Part shown: positions 43,780 to 53,544 of the stretch, piece after piece
Numbering within the stretch: the first letter of the stretch is position 1
How the letters are laid out: each line of letters opens with the position of its first letter
Assembly (NCBI GenBank): GCA_903772945.1
Contig: CAICTM010000169.1
Location: 1 to 64,000 of the forward strand
Length of the DNA: 64,000 bases
Reading direction: 5' to 3'
From: Seminavis robusta
Lineage: Eukaryota > Bacillariophyta > Bacillariophyceae > Naviculales > Naviculaceae
The notes under the pieces: model-generated
Told to the model about the DNA's origin: nothing
Databases searched by the model: none
Seen by the model: the letters and a program-made list of their open reading frames with translations, nothing else
Position numbers and translations under genes: made by a program

Positions 43780-45060
43780 ATGAGTGTCCGTGGGATCCTT
43801 GCTCTTCTGTTGACACTGGCTGCCTATGTGATCTGTTTTCTTGGCTTGGCGAAAGATGCCTTCAAGAGGCTCGACGAAATCGATCTTCCCATTCTGGGGT
43901 CTGCAATAGCAACACAGGAAGCAGCAGCCGGCATGTCAAAAGGGGTGGTACCGGCACAAAGAGAGCAGATACTGATCCAATCGAGAGCGTTTGAGAAAAA
44001 GACACCCGATCGGTTTCCTTGTTTCCTGGCACCCAAACGATGGTGGGCTGTGCCCAAGGATCCTTCCGAACTACCCACCGAGGGTTTCTTCTTTGTCAAG
44101 ACACACAAAACTGGATCCTCGACATGTGCGGGGATCCATTTGCGCATTGCCCGGAATATGGCCGCTCGAAAATTTGGCTCGGCAACAGAAGGAGAAGGTC
44201 GTCCTGGACCAATGTGTCAAAGCCAATTTCATCATGCCCCCGCTCGTGCCATGAAGTATTCTGGACGCTCCAAAGAGGGATCCTTCTTGTGGACTGTGGT
44301 GCGAGAACCCACCCAAAGAGCCATTAGTGACTTTTTCCATTTTGGAGTTACTGGAAGAAGTCTGGAACCGACAGCCAAGGCATTGAAGCAGTACCTCGTT
44401 GAAAACCGAAAGGTAACGGAGGACTACTATTTGAAAATGCTGCAAGTGCCGGAAGACCGCAGAAATACCAAAAAAAGTGTGTGGACCAAAAAGAGACTGG
44501 ACACAATCCCCGCGGCTGCCACCATGGCCCGGATTCAAGCTGTCATCAATGATTATGACTTTATTGGTATTACAGAAAGAATGGATGAAAGCATTGTGGC
44601 ACTACAGATGATTTTGGGACTCCCTACGGCAGATGTATTGTTTCTGAGTGCAAAAAGCAATGGAGGATATGATGCTGGTGGTTGGAACAACACTTGTTTG
44701 AGAATCCATCCCAAAAATTTGACACCTGATATGGAAGCATTCCTTCAATCACCACTGTGGGAGTCCTATGTGAAGTGGGATCGGCTACTGTATGATGCTG
44801 CCAACCAAAGTCTAGACAAAACAATCCACACTTTGGGGCGAGAAGAGTTTGAGAAAAAGTTGGCCCAATTTCGGGAAGCACAAGATATTGTCAACAGGAG
44901 ATGCCTTGGCCGTGTGCGCTTTCCTTGCTCGAGAGAAAGAGATGGGCTTCCACCATTGCGTGGCGGCCAGAGTGACTGTTTGTGGGGAGATTCTGCCTGT
45001 GGGATGGCGTGTCTGGACAAAGTGTCCGATAAACTGGGGCTATGGAACATGGTTGGCTAA
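43780..45060 (+). CDS. Golgi-type type II membrane sulfotransferase, tandem copy 1
   Basis: This predicted PAPS-dependent carbohydrate sulfotransferase is 426 aa from the ATG at 43780. That start places a hydrophobic signal anchor (GILALLLTLAAYVICFLGL) at the N-terminus, exactly as in copy 2. An ATG at 43675 would add 35 residues. The 5'-phosphosulfate loop reads FFVKTHKTGSSTCAG, and the 3'-phosphate motif reads VVREPTQRAISDFFHF. The layout resembles the galactose-3-O-sulfotransferase group. The C-terminal 150 residues contain conserved Trp/Cys motifs (GGWNNTCLRIHPKN; CLWGDSACGMACLD) that pair with copy 2 and may form disulfides. The acceptor is probably a cell-surface or secreted polysaccharide, which the sequence cannot specify. 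Confidence 0.8.
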   Translation: MSVRGILALLLTLAAYVICFLGLAKDAFKRLDEIDLPILGSAIATQEAAAGMSKGVVPAQREQILIQSRAFEKKTPDRFPCFLAPKRWWAVPKDPSELPTEGFFFVKTHKTGSSTCAGIHLRIARNMAARKFGSATEGEGRPGPMCQSQFHHAPARAMKYSGRSKEGSFLWTVVREPTQRAISDFFHFGVTGRSLEPTAKALKQYLVENRKVTEDYYLKMLQVPEDRRNTKKSVWTKKRLDTIPAAATMARIQAVINDYDFIGITERMDESIVALQMILGLPTADVLFLSAKSNGGYDAGGWNNTCLRIHPKNLTPDMEAFLQSPLWESYVKWDRLLYDAANQSLDKTIHTLGREEFEKKLAQFREAQDIVNRRCLGRVRFPCSRERDGLPPLRGGQSDCLWGDSACGMACLDKVSDKLGLWNMVG

Positions 45061-46133
45061 CAATACGAATGAATGAATTCGAACACGGCACAACATTATT
45101 TCATCTCTCGGAAAGAGCAAATATATACTTGAACAAGTCAGGTCGGGTGCCGGTGTACATGTCACGAGTGCCAGCGTATTAGGTACGCTTTCGTGCTGTG
45201 AGGCCCGCCACCCACGCAAAACAGTCTTTTGCAAGGAAACGAATCGAATCCACGAAGGCGATGAGATGCGATGCAAACAACACGAAGCCACCGTAGCAGT
45301 GAACGGTATGTCATAGCCTGGAACGGGGCCTTGATGTTCTTTTGGGTGGGGAGAACGGTGGCGTGAATCCGAAAGAGTTCAAATCCAACAATCTATGTAG
45401 ACTCAATGGTGCTGCGGAAACGAACGTGCACACTGTACGGGGACCCTTTCGTAGGTACCGTACCGGTACGGGCAGTACGGTACCATAACTCAAAGACTGC
45501 AAATATCGTTCTCCTTCCTACCGTTGCTGAGCAATAGTTAGCTGAGCCAGGTAAGCGCTCATACTACATGTGTTCACACGACGACGATGAGCAAGATACT
45601 CTAGCTAGCTAGAGAGTCCATACGGTATCGACTAGGTAATCACCACGAGGATTGTGGCTCCCGCAAAGCCAAACCCTTGCCCCCCCCATCCAATGGTCCT
45701 CAATCTATCGCTCCTGATCCTACTGAACCCAGTCCTGAATTTCGATTAGTCTTTGCTCGAGCCTGGCCCTCGCTTGCTTCTGTAGATAATCCTCCTACTC
45801 TTTTTAAAAAACCCCGATTGTGGAGGACTGTGGTGGCTGGGTTATTGTGAAACGCGGGCTCTTGCACGAAATGGGCTGGGACCGCGCTGAGAGCGAAAAT
45901 TTCGTGGCCATTTTTCGTGCCAAGCCGGATGATGGACAGACCAGCCAGTGCTCTTAAAAAAGACAGGGTCATCCAAACTTGAGTGACAGTCGGAGAGTCC
46001 ATTGTTCCTTTGACTTTGCACCCCTCTGTTCCATGGGGAAATCAAGACTGCTCGAACTGTTGCAGCAATTTCCAAGTTCCTCACAACAACCTTGAAAAGC
46101 GAACAAGAGCTTTCAGGTTAAATCGTTCTCTCC
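45061..46133. other. Spacer between the tandem sulfotransferases
   Basis: Includes a palindromic GTACCG/CGGTAC cluster at 45453-45484 and a CTAG run at 45600-45612. An ATG-started minus-strand frame (46002-45700) has no motif and overlaps the likely promoter of copy 2, so I do not call it. Confidence 0.35.
45453..45484. repeat. GTACCG/CGGTAC palindrome cluster
   Basis: Nested self-complementary words (GGTACCGTACCGGTACGGGCAGTACGGTACC) that can fold into a hairpin. The same words recur singly in most intergenic stretches of the window. Confidence 0.6.
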
Positions 46134-47408
46134 ATGAAGATTCACAAGGCAATGGCTTCGCTGTTGCTGCTAGCGGCTTATGCATTCTATTCCCTTGGAG
46201 GTGGACAAGTTTCGAAGGATGCAGAAGAGCAACAAAAAGGCCGTGTTCGCCAGGCAGCTTCTCGTGCAGGAAAACAACAAATCATCCAATCGAGGGCTTT
46301 TGAGCGGAAACCACTAGATCAATTTCCTTGTGTCCTACAAAGTCCACATGCACAATGGTGGATGCCACCAAAACAAGGAGCCGACAAGCCAAAGGAGGGT
46401 TTTTTCTTTCTAAAGACAGAGAAAACTGCCTCCTCCACCAGCGCTGGAGTCCACTTGCGCATTGCTCACAACATGGCTGCCAGAAAGGTGGGAAAGTCAT
46501 CACCCCCCATTGCCACGCCGATGTGCCTGGTACAGTTCAGTCATTCAAATGCTCTCCAGATGGGCTATGCTGAAAGAATCAAGAAAAAGTCATTCTTATG
46601 GACCGTTGTGAGGGAACCAAGTCAACGCATGATTAGTCACTTCTTCCATTTTGGTGTGACTAGACTGAACTGGGAACCTACCGCACGAAACTTCAAACGG
46701 TGGCTCTTGGAGCCTAATAACATGGCCGATAACTATTATCTGAGAAAGCTGAGAGTGACCAAACCCAACATATCAGTGCAAAACAGCACGCAGGAGCAGC
46801 ATCAGCATCAGCAGCAACAACAATCAGAATCATCACATCATAATGAAATATTGGTTGCTGATACATTGGTTGCTCAATCTTGGCAAGCCTTGATTGATGA
46901 ATATGATTTCATAGCTGTCACGGAACGAATGGAAGAATCGATTGTGGCGCTGCAGATGATCTTGGGACTGAGTACTGCAGATGTTATGTACCTAAGTGCC
47001 AAAGAAAATGGGGGCTATGAGGGTGGTGGTTGGAACAACACGTGTCTCAGAATCCATCGAAGGAATGTTACACCTGGCATGGAAGCCTTTCTTGGGTCAC
47101 CCCTATGGGAATCATATGTAAAGTGGGACCGTCTATTTTATGAAGCTGTAAACCAGAGTCTGGACAAGACCATCCAAGCTTTGGGCAGAAAAGCCTTTGA
47201 AAGAAACTTGCAACGATTCAAACAAGCCCAAGATGTTGCACACAAGCAGTGTCGTGGCAAGGTTCGCTTCCCTTGCTCAACTGCAAGGGATGGCCTCCCA
47301 CCATTGCGTATGGGAGAAAGTGACTGCTTGTGGAACGACTCTGCTTGTGGCATGTCTTGTATTGATGATGTGGCCAATCAACTGGGACTCTGGGAAGCAA
47401 TCAGTTGA
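46134..47408 (+). CDS. Golgi-type type II membrane sulfotransferase, tandem copy 2
   Basis: This 424-aa paralogue of the preceding gene has the same order of features: a short cytosolic tail, a signal anchor (MASLLLLAAYAFYSLG), a QSRAFERKPLDQFPC stem motif, the PAPS loop FFLKTEKTASSTSAG, and the 3'-phosphate motif VVREPSQRMISHFFHF. It keeps the conserved C-terminal Cys block (CLWNDSACGMSCID). The first loop carries Glu-Lys-Thr-Ala where copy 1 has His-Lys-Thr-Gly, so the phosphate-binding loop differs in two residues. A Gln/His-rich insert of about 20 residues (nt about 46790-46850) enlarges the region between the PAPS motifs and the C-terminal block. Both copies look intact. The divergence suggests separate acceptors or expression. 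Confidence 0.8.
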   Translation: MKIHKAMASLLLLAAYAFYSLGGGQVSKDAEEQQKGRVRQAASRAGKQQIIQSRAFERKPLDQFPCVLQSPHAQWWMPPKQGADKPKEGFFFLKTEKTASSTSAGVHLRIAHNMAARKVGKSSPPIATPMCLVQFSHSNALQMGYAERIKKKSFLWTVVREPSQRMISHFFHFGVTRLNWEPTARNFKRWLLEPNNMADNYYLRKLRVTKPNISVQNSTQEQHQHQQQQQSESSHHNEILVADTLVAQSWQALIDEYDFIAVTERMEESIVALQMILGLSTADVMYLSAKENGGYEGGGWNNTCLRIHRRNVTPGMEAFLGSPLWESYVKWDRLFYEAVNQSLDKTIQALGRKAFERNLQRFKQAQDVAHKQCRGKVRFPCSTARDGLPPLRMGESDCLWNDSACGMSCIDDVANQLGLWEAIS

Positions 47409-47705
47409 GAACCCGATGTTTTGCAACCAACAAAGTTTGCGTCTGATTACCGGGTTCAGACTGCTGCTACATGAACACACAAAGCACAAAGACGATCAAA
47501 CTGATTGGCTTTATTAATACCCACGTTATCGCTCCAGGGAGAGACTAAAGAAACGACTGCCTTCCAAGTAGCTGTGGCGCAAATGTGGCCTGCCGTGTTG
47601 CTACCGCTGGACGATCTCTGGGCACCGTTGTTCAATCAAAAGTCAAAAGATGACACGTACAAGTATGAAAGATGCGCAGTTTTACTAGTACCAGTAGCTT
47701 GCATT

Positions 47706-48043
47706 TTAGTCCTCCTTTCCTTTGACTTTATCCACAGCGTCATCAAAGTCCTCCTCCTTGTCGGCGGCGTCAAACCTGTTTTCGGAACAAAAGGAGATTG
47801 AGATGGAGAGAGCTTGGGAGCCGAGCAAGAAAATCAAGCTGCATGGGATGGTCTCGTTCACAACACTATGCCATACTGGACTCACATTTCAAACATTTCC
47901 TCCAAGTTCAGATCAAGGCCCTCTCCCTCTGCTGGTTCGGAATAGAGCTTGGTTGATGCGTGGCTTCCAGGGAACGCTGAGGGTGCGAAGGCAGAAACCG
48001 AAGTGGTCAAGGCGAGCAAAACAATGGAACAAGTGAATCTCAT
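47706..48043 (-). CDS. Plastid-targeted small acidic protein, 75 aa, two exons
   Basis: Exons 48043-47886 and 47775-47706 are joined across a 110-nt GT-AG intron whose splice restores the frame. The ATG follows CCAGCCACC. The N-terminus is a textbook diatom bipartite presequence: a signal peptide (MRFTCSIVLLALTTSVSA) with the SAFAP cleavage site, Phe at +1, and a short Ser/Thr/His transit segment ending near KLYSEP. The mature part of about 40 residues is acidic and helical (GLDLNLEEMFEMFDAADK, then DDAVDKVKGKED). It lacks cysteines. The MFDAADK-type helix recalls small regulatory plastid proteins such as CP12, but the diagnostic Cys pairs are absent, so I name only the compartment. Confidence 0.72.
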
Positions 48044-48557
48044 GGTGGCTGGATGAATCGAATCTGTACCCTATAAGCTTCTAAGTGTTGTACGTGCTGT
48101 TGGCGTCGCTGGTAAGAGACTTTTATGGTGGCTTTTGGGGTGCCCTGATGTGCCATCTTCATGGTGAAGATGTTCTGGAAGTGGTTCCACGCGGAAAGAT
48201 TCAAAAGTCTGACTCAGTGATTTAGAGATAAAGTTTTAAAATTGACCATCGGCTGAAAGGGACTTGCCGGCGCCTCACGTCCGACCAACCGAAAAGTGCA
48301 TCCAATGCAAATAATTCAGGTAGATGCGGTAAAACCAAATAAAATTCGTAGTGAAATATTGTTTAGCCTTACCAGAACTACCTCCTTGGGAAGGCATTGT
48401 GCGAAACGGAAAAGTGGCTTCTCACATTTCGTCATTTCTTTTCTTCAGCAACAACTCTCGAGCCATTCGCCATTTCCATTCTCCAGCAACAGCACACAAA
48501 AAGAGCATTCTGTCTTTGGCGCCAGCGCTTTCAGCTCTCTAGAACTCACACGCAACC
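48044..48557. other. Divergent promoter region
   Basis: This 514-bp stretch separates the plastid-protein gene (minus) from the BTB gene (plus) and should hold both promoters. No coding frame is supported and no clear TATA box was identified. Confidence 0.4.
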
Positions 48558-49976
48558 ATGTCGACTAAGGCTGAGGAGGTTCCCCTTTCAAAGGCATTTG
48601 CCTTGTTGGCGGATGAAGAGTACTGCGATGTCTCTTTGCAGGGCACTGATGGAGGGAAAATCCGTGCCAATCGCATGGCCTTGTCTGTACGCAGTCCATA
48701 TTTCAAGACAATGTTCAAGAAAGGAGCATTCAAGGAAGCTGACAAGGATGTTGTGCCTATTGGTTTTTCCAGCTTTGTTCTAAAGGCCATTGTGGAATAT
48801 GTCCACACTGACACTGCCAGTATCTTGGCGGAGATTGTCGTTATTGATAATGGTGCTGTTTCCTCTTCTAAGATTTCCGCAGAAGTTATGGAGAAATTCC
48901 AAGCGTTGCTTTCATTGACAGAGGCGGCCATATATGTTGATCTCCCCAACCTCTGGGAAAAGGCTCAGAACTGCCTTGAGAGCTTGCTACGTGCATATCC
49001 ATGCTTTGGTATTTCCATCTTGGCAGCCTCGAAACACGGGGGTCCAGTGATATCCGGGGAATTGAAGAACCAAGCCTGCAGAAGTATCGGCCTGAGCAAG
49101 TCAGGAGCATTCAATGAAGATGTCCTTGGCGGTATAAATGGTAGCCTTCTAGCAGCTATCCTGAGGGACGATGGGGTGACGCTTGGTGACGGGGTACGCT
49201 TCAAGTTGATCGTTGGCTGGTCCAAGAGCGAACCATCCATTCTTGGTGGTGGAACTAAAGAGGATCGTCAAAAAGCAGCCAAAAACCTGGTGCAAAACCA
49301 CATTGAGCTTGAATTCATTGACCCAGATGACTTGTCTTCTTTGGTTGCAACGTCGGGGCTAGTGACAACGGAGCAACTCTGCAATGCTTTCCAGCGGCAG
49401 GCAAAGAGAGCCAAGCACAAGCACAAAGTTGCCTTTGGAAGAACTGGTTTGCGTGGGTACAGTTATGCTTGGAAATGTGCCAAGTCCATCACTATGACAG
49501 CATCACGCGGAGACCCATGGAGTTTTGACACCCTGGAGTGCCAGCCCCTGACAAAGGGAAAGTTTCAGTGGACGATTACCTTGGATTCATCCGGTAGGTC
49601 TGAAAACCGGGCCACTTGGCTTGGCGTAGCTGAAACTTCTGCCAATCCGAGCTCGCGAGAGTTTGGAGGAACTCAAAAGGGTTGCTGGGGAGTCCATGGC
49701 TGCTACGGAGGTGCTTGGTCCAATGGTGCATTAAAGCCTGTTGCCTACTTTGGCCCCACCGCCAAGTTTGGAGCAGGAGCGACTGTGACTGTTATCCTTG
49801 ATTTGTCAGTGGGCAACTTATCAAATGGGTCTTTATCAATTTCTGTGAATGGCCTGCCATTCATTGAAGCTGTTTGCAATTTGAAAGCAACACTTAAAGG
49901 GAGCACTGGTGGCTTGGTGCCAGCTGTGTCCACCACTGTTGGCAGTGCCACAATCGTGGACTATGAAGAGGTCTAG
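48558..49976 (+). CDS. BTB/POZ protein with C-terminal SPRY-like domain, 472 aa
   Basis: A single exon whose ATG lies in context CGCAACC-ATG. A BTB/POZ fold fills residues about 10-145 (YCDVSLQGTDGGKIRANRMAL, SPYFKTMFKKGAFKEA, FVLKAIVEYVHT). A BACK-like helical region with repeated LL/AA segments follows at 150-280. The C-terminal 180 residues form a B30.2/SPRY-like beta-sandwich (FQWTITLDSSG, TWLGVAETSAN, GCWGVHGCYGGAWSNG, VTVILDLSVGNLSISVNG, LVPAVS). Proteins of this plan usually serve as substrate adaptors of Cullin-3 ubiquitin ligases, with BTB binding the cullin and SPRY the client. That is family knowledge and is not shown here. There is no membrane segment or targeting peptide. Confidence 0.78.
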   Translation: MSTKAEEVPLSKAFALLADEEYCDVSLQGTDGGKIRANRMALSVRSPYFKTMFKKGAFKEADKDVVPIGFSSFVLKAIVEYVHTDTASILAEIVVIDNGAVSSSKISAEVMEKFQALLSLTEAAIYVDLPNLWEKAQNCLESLLRAYPCFGISILAASKHGGPVISGELKNQACRSIGLSKSGAFNEDVLGGINGSLLAAILRDDGVTLGDGVRFKLIVGWSKSEPSILGGGTKEDRQKAAKNLVQNHIELEFIDPDDLSSLVATSGLVTTEQLCNAFQRQAKRAKHKHKVAFGRTGLRGYSYAWKCAKSITMTASRGDPWSFDTLECQPLTKGKFQWTITLDSSGRSENRATWLGVAETSANPSSREFGGTQKGCWGVHGCYGGAWSNGALKPVAYFGPTAKFGAGATVTVILDLSVGNLSNGSLSISVNGLPFIEAVCNLKATLKGSTGGLVPAVSTTVGSATIVDYEEV

Positions 49977-50470
49977 CTTTCTGTGGTTTAGCATAAGTAA
50001 TCTCAAAAGTGCATAGGGAAGAATGGTTGTTTACACCTTGCCCGTGTAAGTTGACAAACCCAAGACACCATAGCTTCATGTGGTCGCTTCTCTATGGATG
50101 TACCAGAGGCCCACTGTACTTGCATCCATCCTCTATTTCTGCCATTGTGTTGCTGAGAGCCCATTGGCGCTGGAATGAAGTGATCTTGATCTGGGCCTGA
50201 CACTGCTCGTAGTTGCTAATGTGTTGGGGTTACGCCTCGTAAAGTTGCTGCATGTCCGTCTTCGACTGACTCGACTCTTTTACGTAGGAGTGCTGATTGA
50301 TTCAGAAGCTGGGAAGACCCCGAACGTTTGGTGATCCAGCAGACCTGGTCATTTATCCCAGCTTCTGGGACCATGGTTTGAAAACGCTGCCTTATTACTA
50401 GTACCTAAGTGTGGGTTGAAATCGCTAATTACCAGGGACGGAGGGAGCAATGACTTGTGGCGTAGCCCAT
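49977..50470. other. Convergent 3' flanks, no gene
   Basis: This is the region between two convergent genes. It should hold both 3' untranslated regions. No coding frame is supported. Confidence 0.4.
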
Positions 50471-53332
50471 TCAAAAGTACAAGTGGAACAGCAACACAAT
50501 GCAACAATTTAGTTGCGTAACTGCAGCTGTAGTTGAAAGAGCAAAGCTGCTTGATGCCGGGTCCTCAGTGGAGCCTTCTGAGCTAGAACTATCGGATGCT
50601 GGCACGCCCGAAGCCGTTGACTCGTTGGCATTGGATTTGCCTGGATCGCTCTCGGACTTGGATCGGTTGGAGCCATCATAGAAGTCATTCATCATGGAAA
50701 CGTTGCTTTGCCAACTCAAACAGGCAGAAAGGTTGTAAACTCGAACGTGGTTTTGCTGATTGGAAGATCGGAAACGTGACGCAGATCCCGTTGCCATGAG
50801 AGTGCCGTCTTCGTTCAATGCTACAGACTGCCCAAACGAATGCAAAGTGATATCATAGTCGTCTTCGCCTAGACGTGTAAGGTAGTAGCCTTTGTCCGCA
50901 AAGACTAATCCCCATTGACGAACTGCATCGTCGTATTCAAACAGCCGAACGCGGGATCGTTTGCGCTCGAAAAAGCTCCCCACAGCCAGACGCTTGCCAT
51001 CCCCAGAAAGAGCGAGCGAAAACCCAAAGGCTTCGTCTCTATTCCCAACAGAGAAGCGATCTCGCAACGTCCAAGTATCGTCTTTCTTTTGGTACACATT
51101 GACAGCACCCACCGCGGGAATGCCGTAATTATCTCTGGACAGAATGCCAGCGGCAGCTAGAACGGTGCCATCGGCATTCAACGACGTGGCAATGCCAAGA
51201 TTGCCGTCCTCATTTGGGACACCCAGAAACTCGGCTTGCAAGGTCCAATCACCGTTGCTAAACCCAAAGATCCGAACTTGTCCTTCTCTCCCTCTCGTAT
51301 CCTCCGCCGCGTCCACTTGGCTATCACCCACCGCCAATACATGCCCTGATCTGGACAAGGAGAACGTGCCGAATGGAGTCTCTAGTGAAATATTGTTCCC
51401 CATGCGTATCCATTCCGAGTCATTGTCGTTGAGGGCAAATGCTTGAACCGTGAAATTGCTGGCGGTGCCTTTGTCGTCCACTTGATACATGGCCGCGACA
51501 ATAATTCTTCCATCGCCATTAAAGACAATGCCTCCCATGCCCGCTTCAAATTTGATACCTTGGATACTGGGAAGCTCTCTTGCCCATGGCAGCACAATAT
51601 TGTCGTCGTCGCCGTTCTTTCGAAAAATGTTGGCAGTCGTTGTTGCATTGACGTGGTTTTGGTTTTCGTTTTCGTACAACAACTGAAACACTCGAATAGT
51701 GTCGGGGTCCTCGTCAGTGTCTCCTTTGGACAGTACAGCAGCCATGGTGCCATTGGCCGTCAAAATGACATCTTGATGCTGCGTCTCGGTAAAATTATCC
51801 TTTCCAGTCTCCACCAGAAGAGGTTTGTTTGGATCCTGCGAGTTGTTGTTGTTCCAATCCGAAACATCCCAAAACTGGACCACGCTCGTGTCTTTTCCTT
51901 CAAAGCCAACGGAATCCTCAAATGCCAGCAAGTTTCCGGACAATGCCAAATGATACACTTGACTGGAACTGTTGAATGTAATGGAATAATTTTCTTCGCA
52001 AGACGAAGTATTGGGAAAGGGAAAGACTGGGACTGATTGATTGTGTTGGCAGATGCTGCTGTCATTATGCACAATATCATAGACCCGAAGATGACTTCCC
52101 CAGTGACCCACAGCCAACCGGGTAGCATTGTCGTCCATGGCAATGCCATTCCCCAGACTCCCATTGTCGTCTGTTCCCGGAATAGTGGCCATGGTTTCCC
52201 ACGTGTTGCTGTTGTCAGTGTCATTATTGTTGTAGTGCAAGAGAGTGACTCGGTCTGTGCCTGTTCGATTGGTAGCATTCCAGAGAGGAGTTCCAATGGC
52301 CATCCAGTTCCCATTGGCGGAAAGGGATACAAATGTACGATTGTTTCCAGTTTCCACAACATCTCGCAGCACCCAATTACTCTCGCTCTTGGTTTGTTGT
52401 TGTTGGTACTGGTAAACACTGACGGCAGGGTGGTTGGATTGATTGTTGAATGCTCCCACGGCAACGAGACTGCCATCATGATTGATTGCCAAGGAAAGCC
52501 CGGGCCACGCCCATCTCGTGCAACCGAGGCTGTATCCCCACTCGTCCAATTCGATATCCCAATTGTGTGCCGTTCCATTGTACGAACGACGAAAGATTCG
52601 GATATGGGCTTTGTCACGGTATCCTTCTTCTGTTTCACAGGCATCATCGGCCGCCACCAGAACATTCCCCAAGGCGGACAAGACCAGTGTGCTGGCACTT
52701 GCTCCCGACACTCGCTCTATCACTTGTGGCGGTGGTGGTGGAGAAGAAGCGCTGAGATTATTGGCGTAGAAATCAGTATTGTGGATAGGAAACAATCCGA
52801 CATCGTTTCTCCATCCTTGTGGTCCTGGTTTCAAGAACGAGTCCATCAAGGATGTCGCCAAGAGAGTGCCATTGCCATTCAACGCCAATCCTCCCACACT
52901 GGCTTCCATATCTGGAATGGAGTCTCGTAAACTGTGCGCCACAACTTGCGCCCTTGTCACTGAAAGTGTATGGTTGTTGTCTTTGTCTTTTACAATTCGA
53001 AGCACGGAAACAGTCCCCTTTTCGTTGGCGACGGCTACCACACGTCCCTGATCCGCCAAGGCTACCAATTCCATGTCATAGCCAAATGTATCACCCACTT
53101 GTTGTTGCATTGCAGTATCAGTATCACCATTCAAGTGAAAAATGCCGTTGCGATTCCGAGCCACGATATTCCCCGAGATTTGGACCACGCCCTTCCACCC
53201 GTTATTGGCACTGGAATGATAGGCCGCCCGATCATTGTTGGTCAAATCCACTCGAGGCGCGAGGCATACTGCTCCTGACACACTCGTTGTTGTCACCAAA
53301 AGCACTACAACAACAACAAGAAGGATCGACAT
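50471..53332 (-). CDS. Large secreted beta-propeller protein, 953 aa
   Basis: A single exon with an N-terminal signal peptide (MSILLVVVVVLLVTTTSVSG). About eleven repeats of the form ALS-x-DG-x-x-LAVG are spread along the protein (for example SLAINHDGSLVAVGAF, SLSANGNWMAIGTP, ALSGDGKRLAVGS, ALNEDGTLMATGS). Each is followed by a W- or V-containing strand such as VRVYNL or VRIFGF. This is enough for one long or two WD40-like/FG-GAP-like propellers. Many N-x-S/T sites indicate glycosylation. The C-terminus is Ser/Asp-rich and ends in a hydrophobic stretch that could be a GPI signal. I infer a cell-surface adhesion or wall role. The exact blade count and ligands are not visible. Confidence 0.7.
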   Translation of the reverse strand: MSILLVVVVVLLVTTTSVSGAVCLAPRVDLTNNDRAAYHSSANNGWKGVVQISGNIVARNRNGIFHLNGDTDTAMQQQVGDTFGYDMELVALADQGRVVAVANEKGTVSVLRIVKDKDNNHTLSVTRAQVVAHSLRDSIPDMEASVGGLALNGNGTLLATSLMDSFLKPGPQGWRNDVGLFPIHNTDFYANNLSASSPPPPPQVIERVSGASASTLVLSALGNVLVAADDACETEEGYRDKAHIRIFRRSYNGTAHNWDIELDEWGYSLGCTRWAWPGLSLAINHDGSLVAVGAFNNQSNHPAVSVYQYQQQQTKSESNWVLRDVVETGNNRTFVSLSANGNWMAIGTPLWNATNRTGTDRVTLLHYNNNDTDNSNTWETMATIPGTDDNGSLGNGIAMDDNATRLAVGHWGSHLRVYDIVHNDSSICQHNQSVPVFPFPNTSSCEENYSITFNSSSQVYHLALSGNLLAFEDSVGFEGKDTSVVQFWDVSDWNNNNSQDPNKPLLVETGKDNFTETQHQDVILTANGTMAAVLSKGDTDEDPDTIRVFQLLYENENQNHVNATTTANIFRKNGDDDNIVLPWARELPSIQGIKFEAGMGGIVFNGDGRIIVAAMYQVDDKGTASNFTVQAFALNDNDSEWIRMGNNISLETPFGTFSLSRSGHVLAVGDSQVDAAEDTRGREGQVRIFGFSNGDWTLQAEFLGVPNEDGNLGIATSLNADGTVLAAAGILSRDNYGIPAVGAVNVYQKKDDTWTLRDRFSVGNRDEAFGFSLALSGDGKRLAVGSFFERKRSRVRLFEYDDAVRQWGLVFADKGYYLTRLGEDDYDITLHSFGQSVALNEDGTLMATGSASRFRSSNQQNHVRVYNLSACLSWQSNVSMMNDFYDGSNRSKSESDPGKSNANESTASGVPASDSSSSEGSTEDPASSSFALSTTAAVTQLNCCIVLLFHLYF

Positions 53333-53544
53333 GTCAGCACAAGAGCAAAGGAAGCCATGCTCTGGTTTGCCTCGATCCTTTCACACAAACACGATCTGTT
53401 CGGCCTTTCCAGCACCTCTCTCTCTCCAACAGGAACTTGGTGAGAGGGAAATAAAGAAGCTAGCTGATCTGCTTTTAAGCCCTTTTTGTCCCCCTTCGGA
53501 GTTCTGTCATAGACTCGAACGAACGGTATCGCTACTGGAACCAA

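Noticed and set aside
47505-47801. Plus-strand hydrophobic frame of 98 codons
   Set aside because: It starts at a non-ATG codon and lies antisense to the second exon of the plastid-targeted gene, whose splice and presequence are far better supported.
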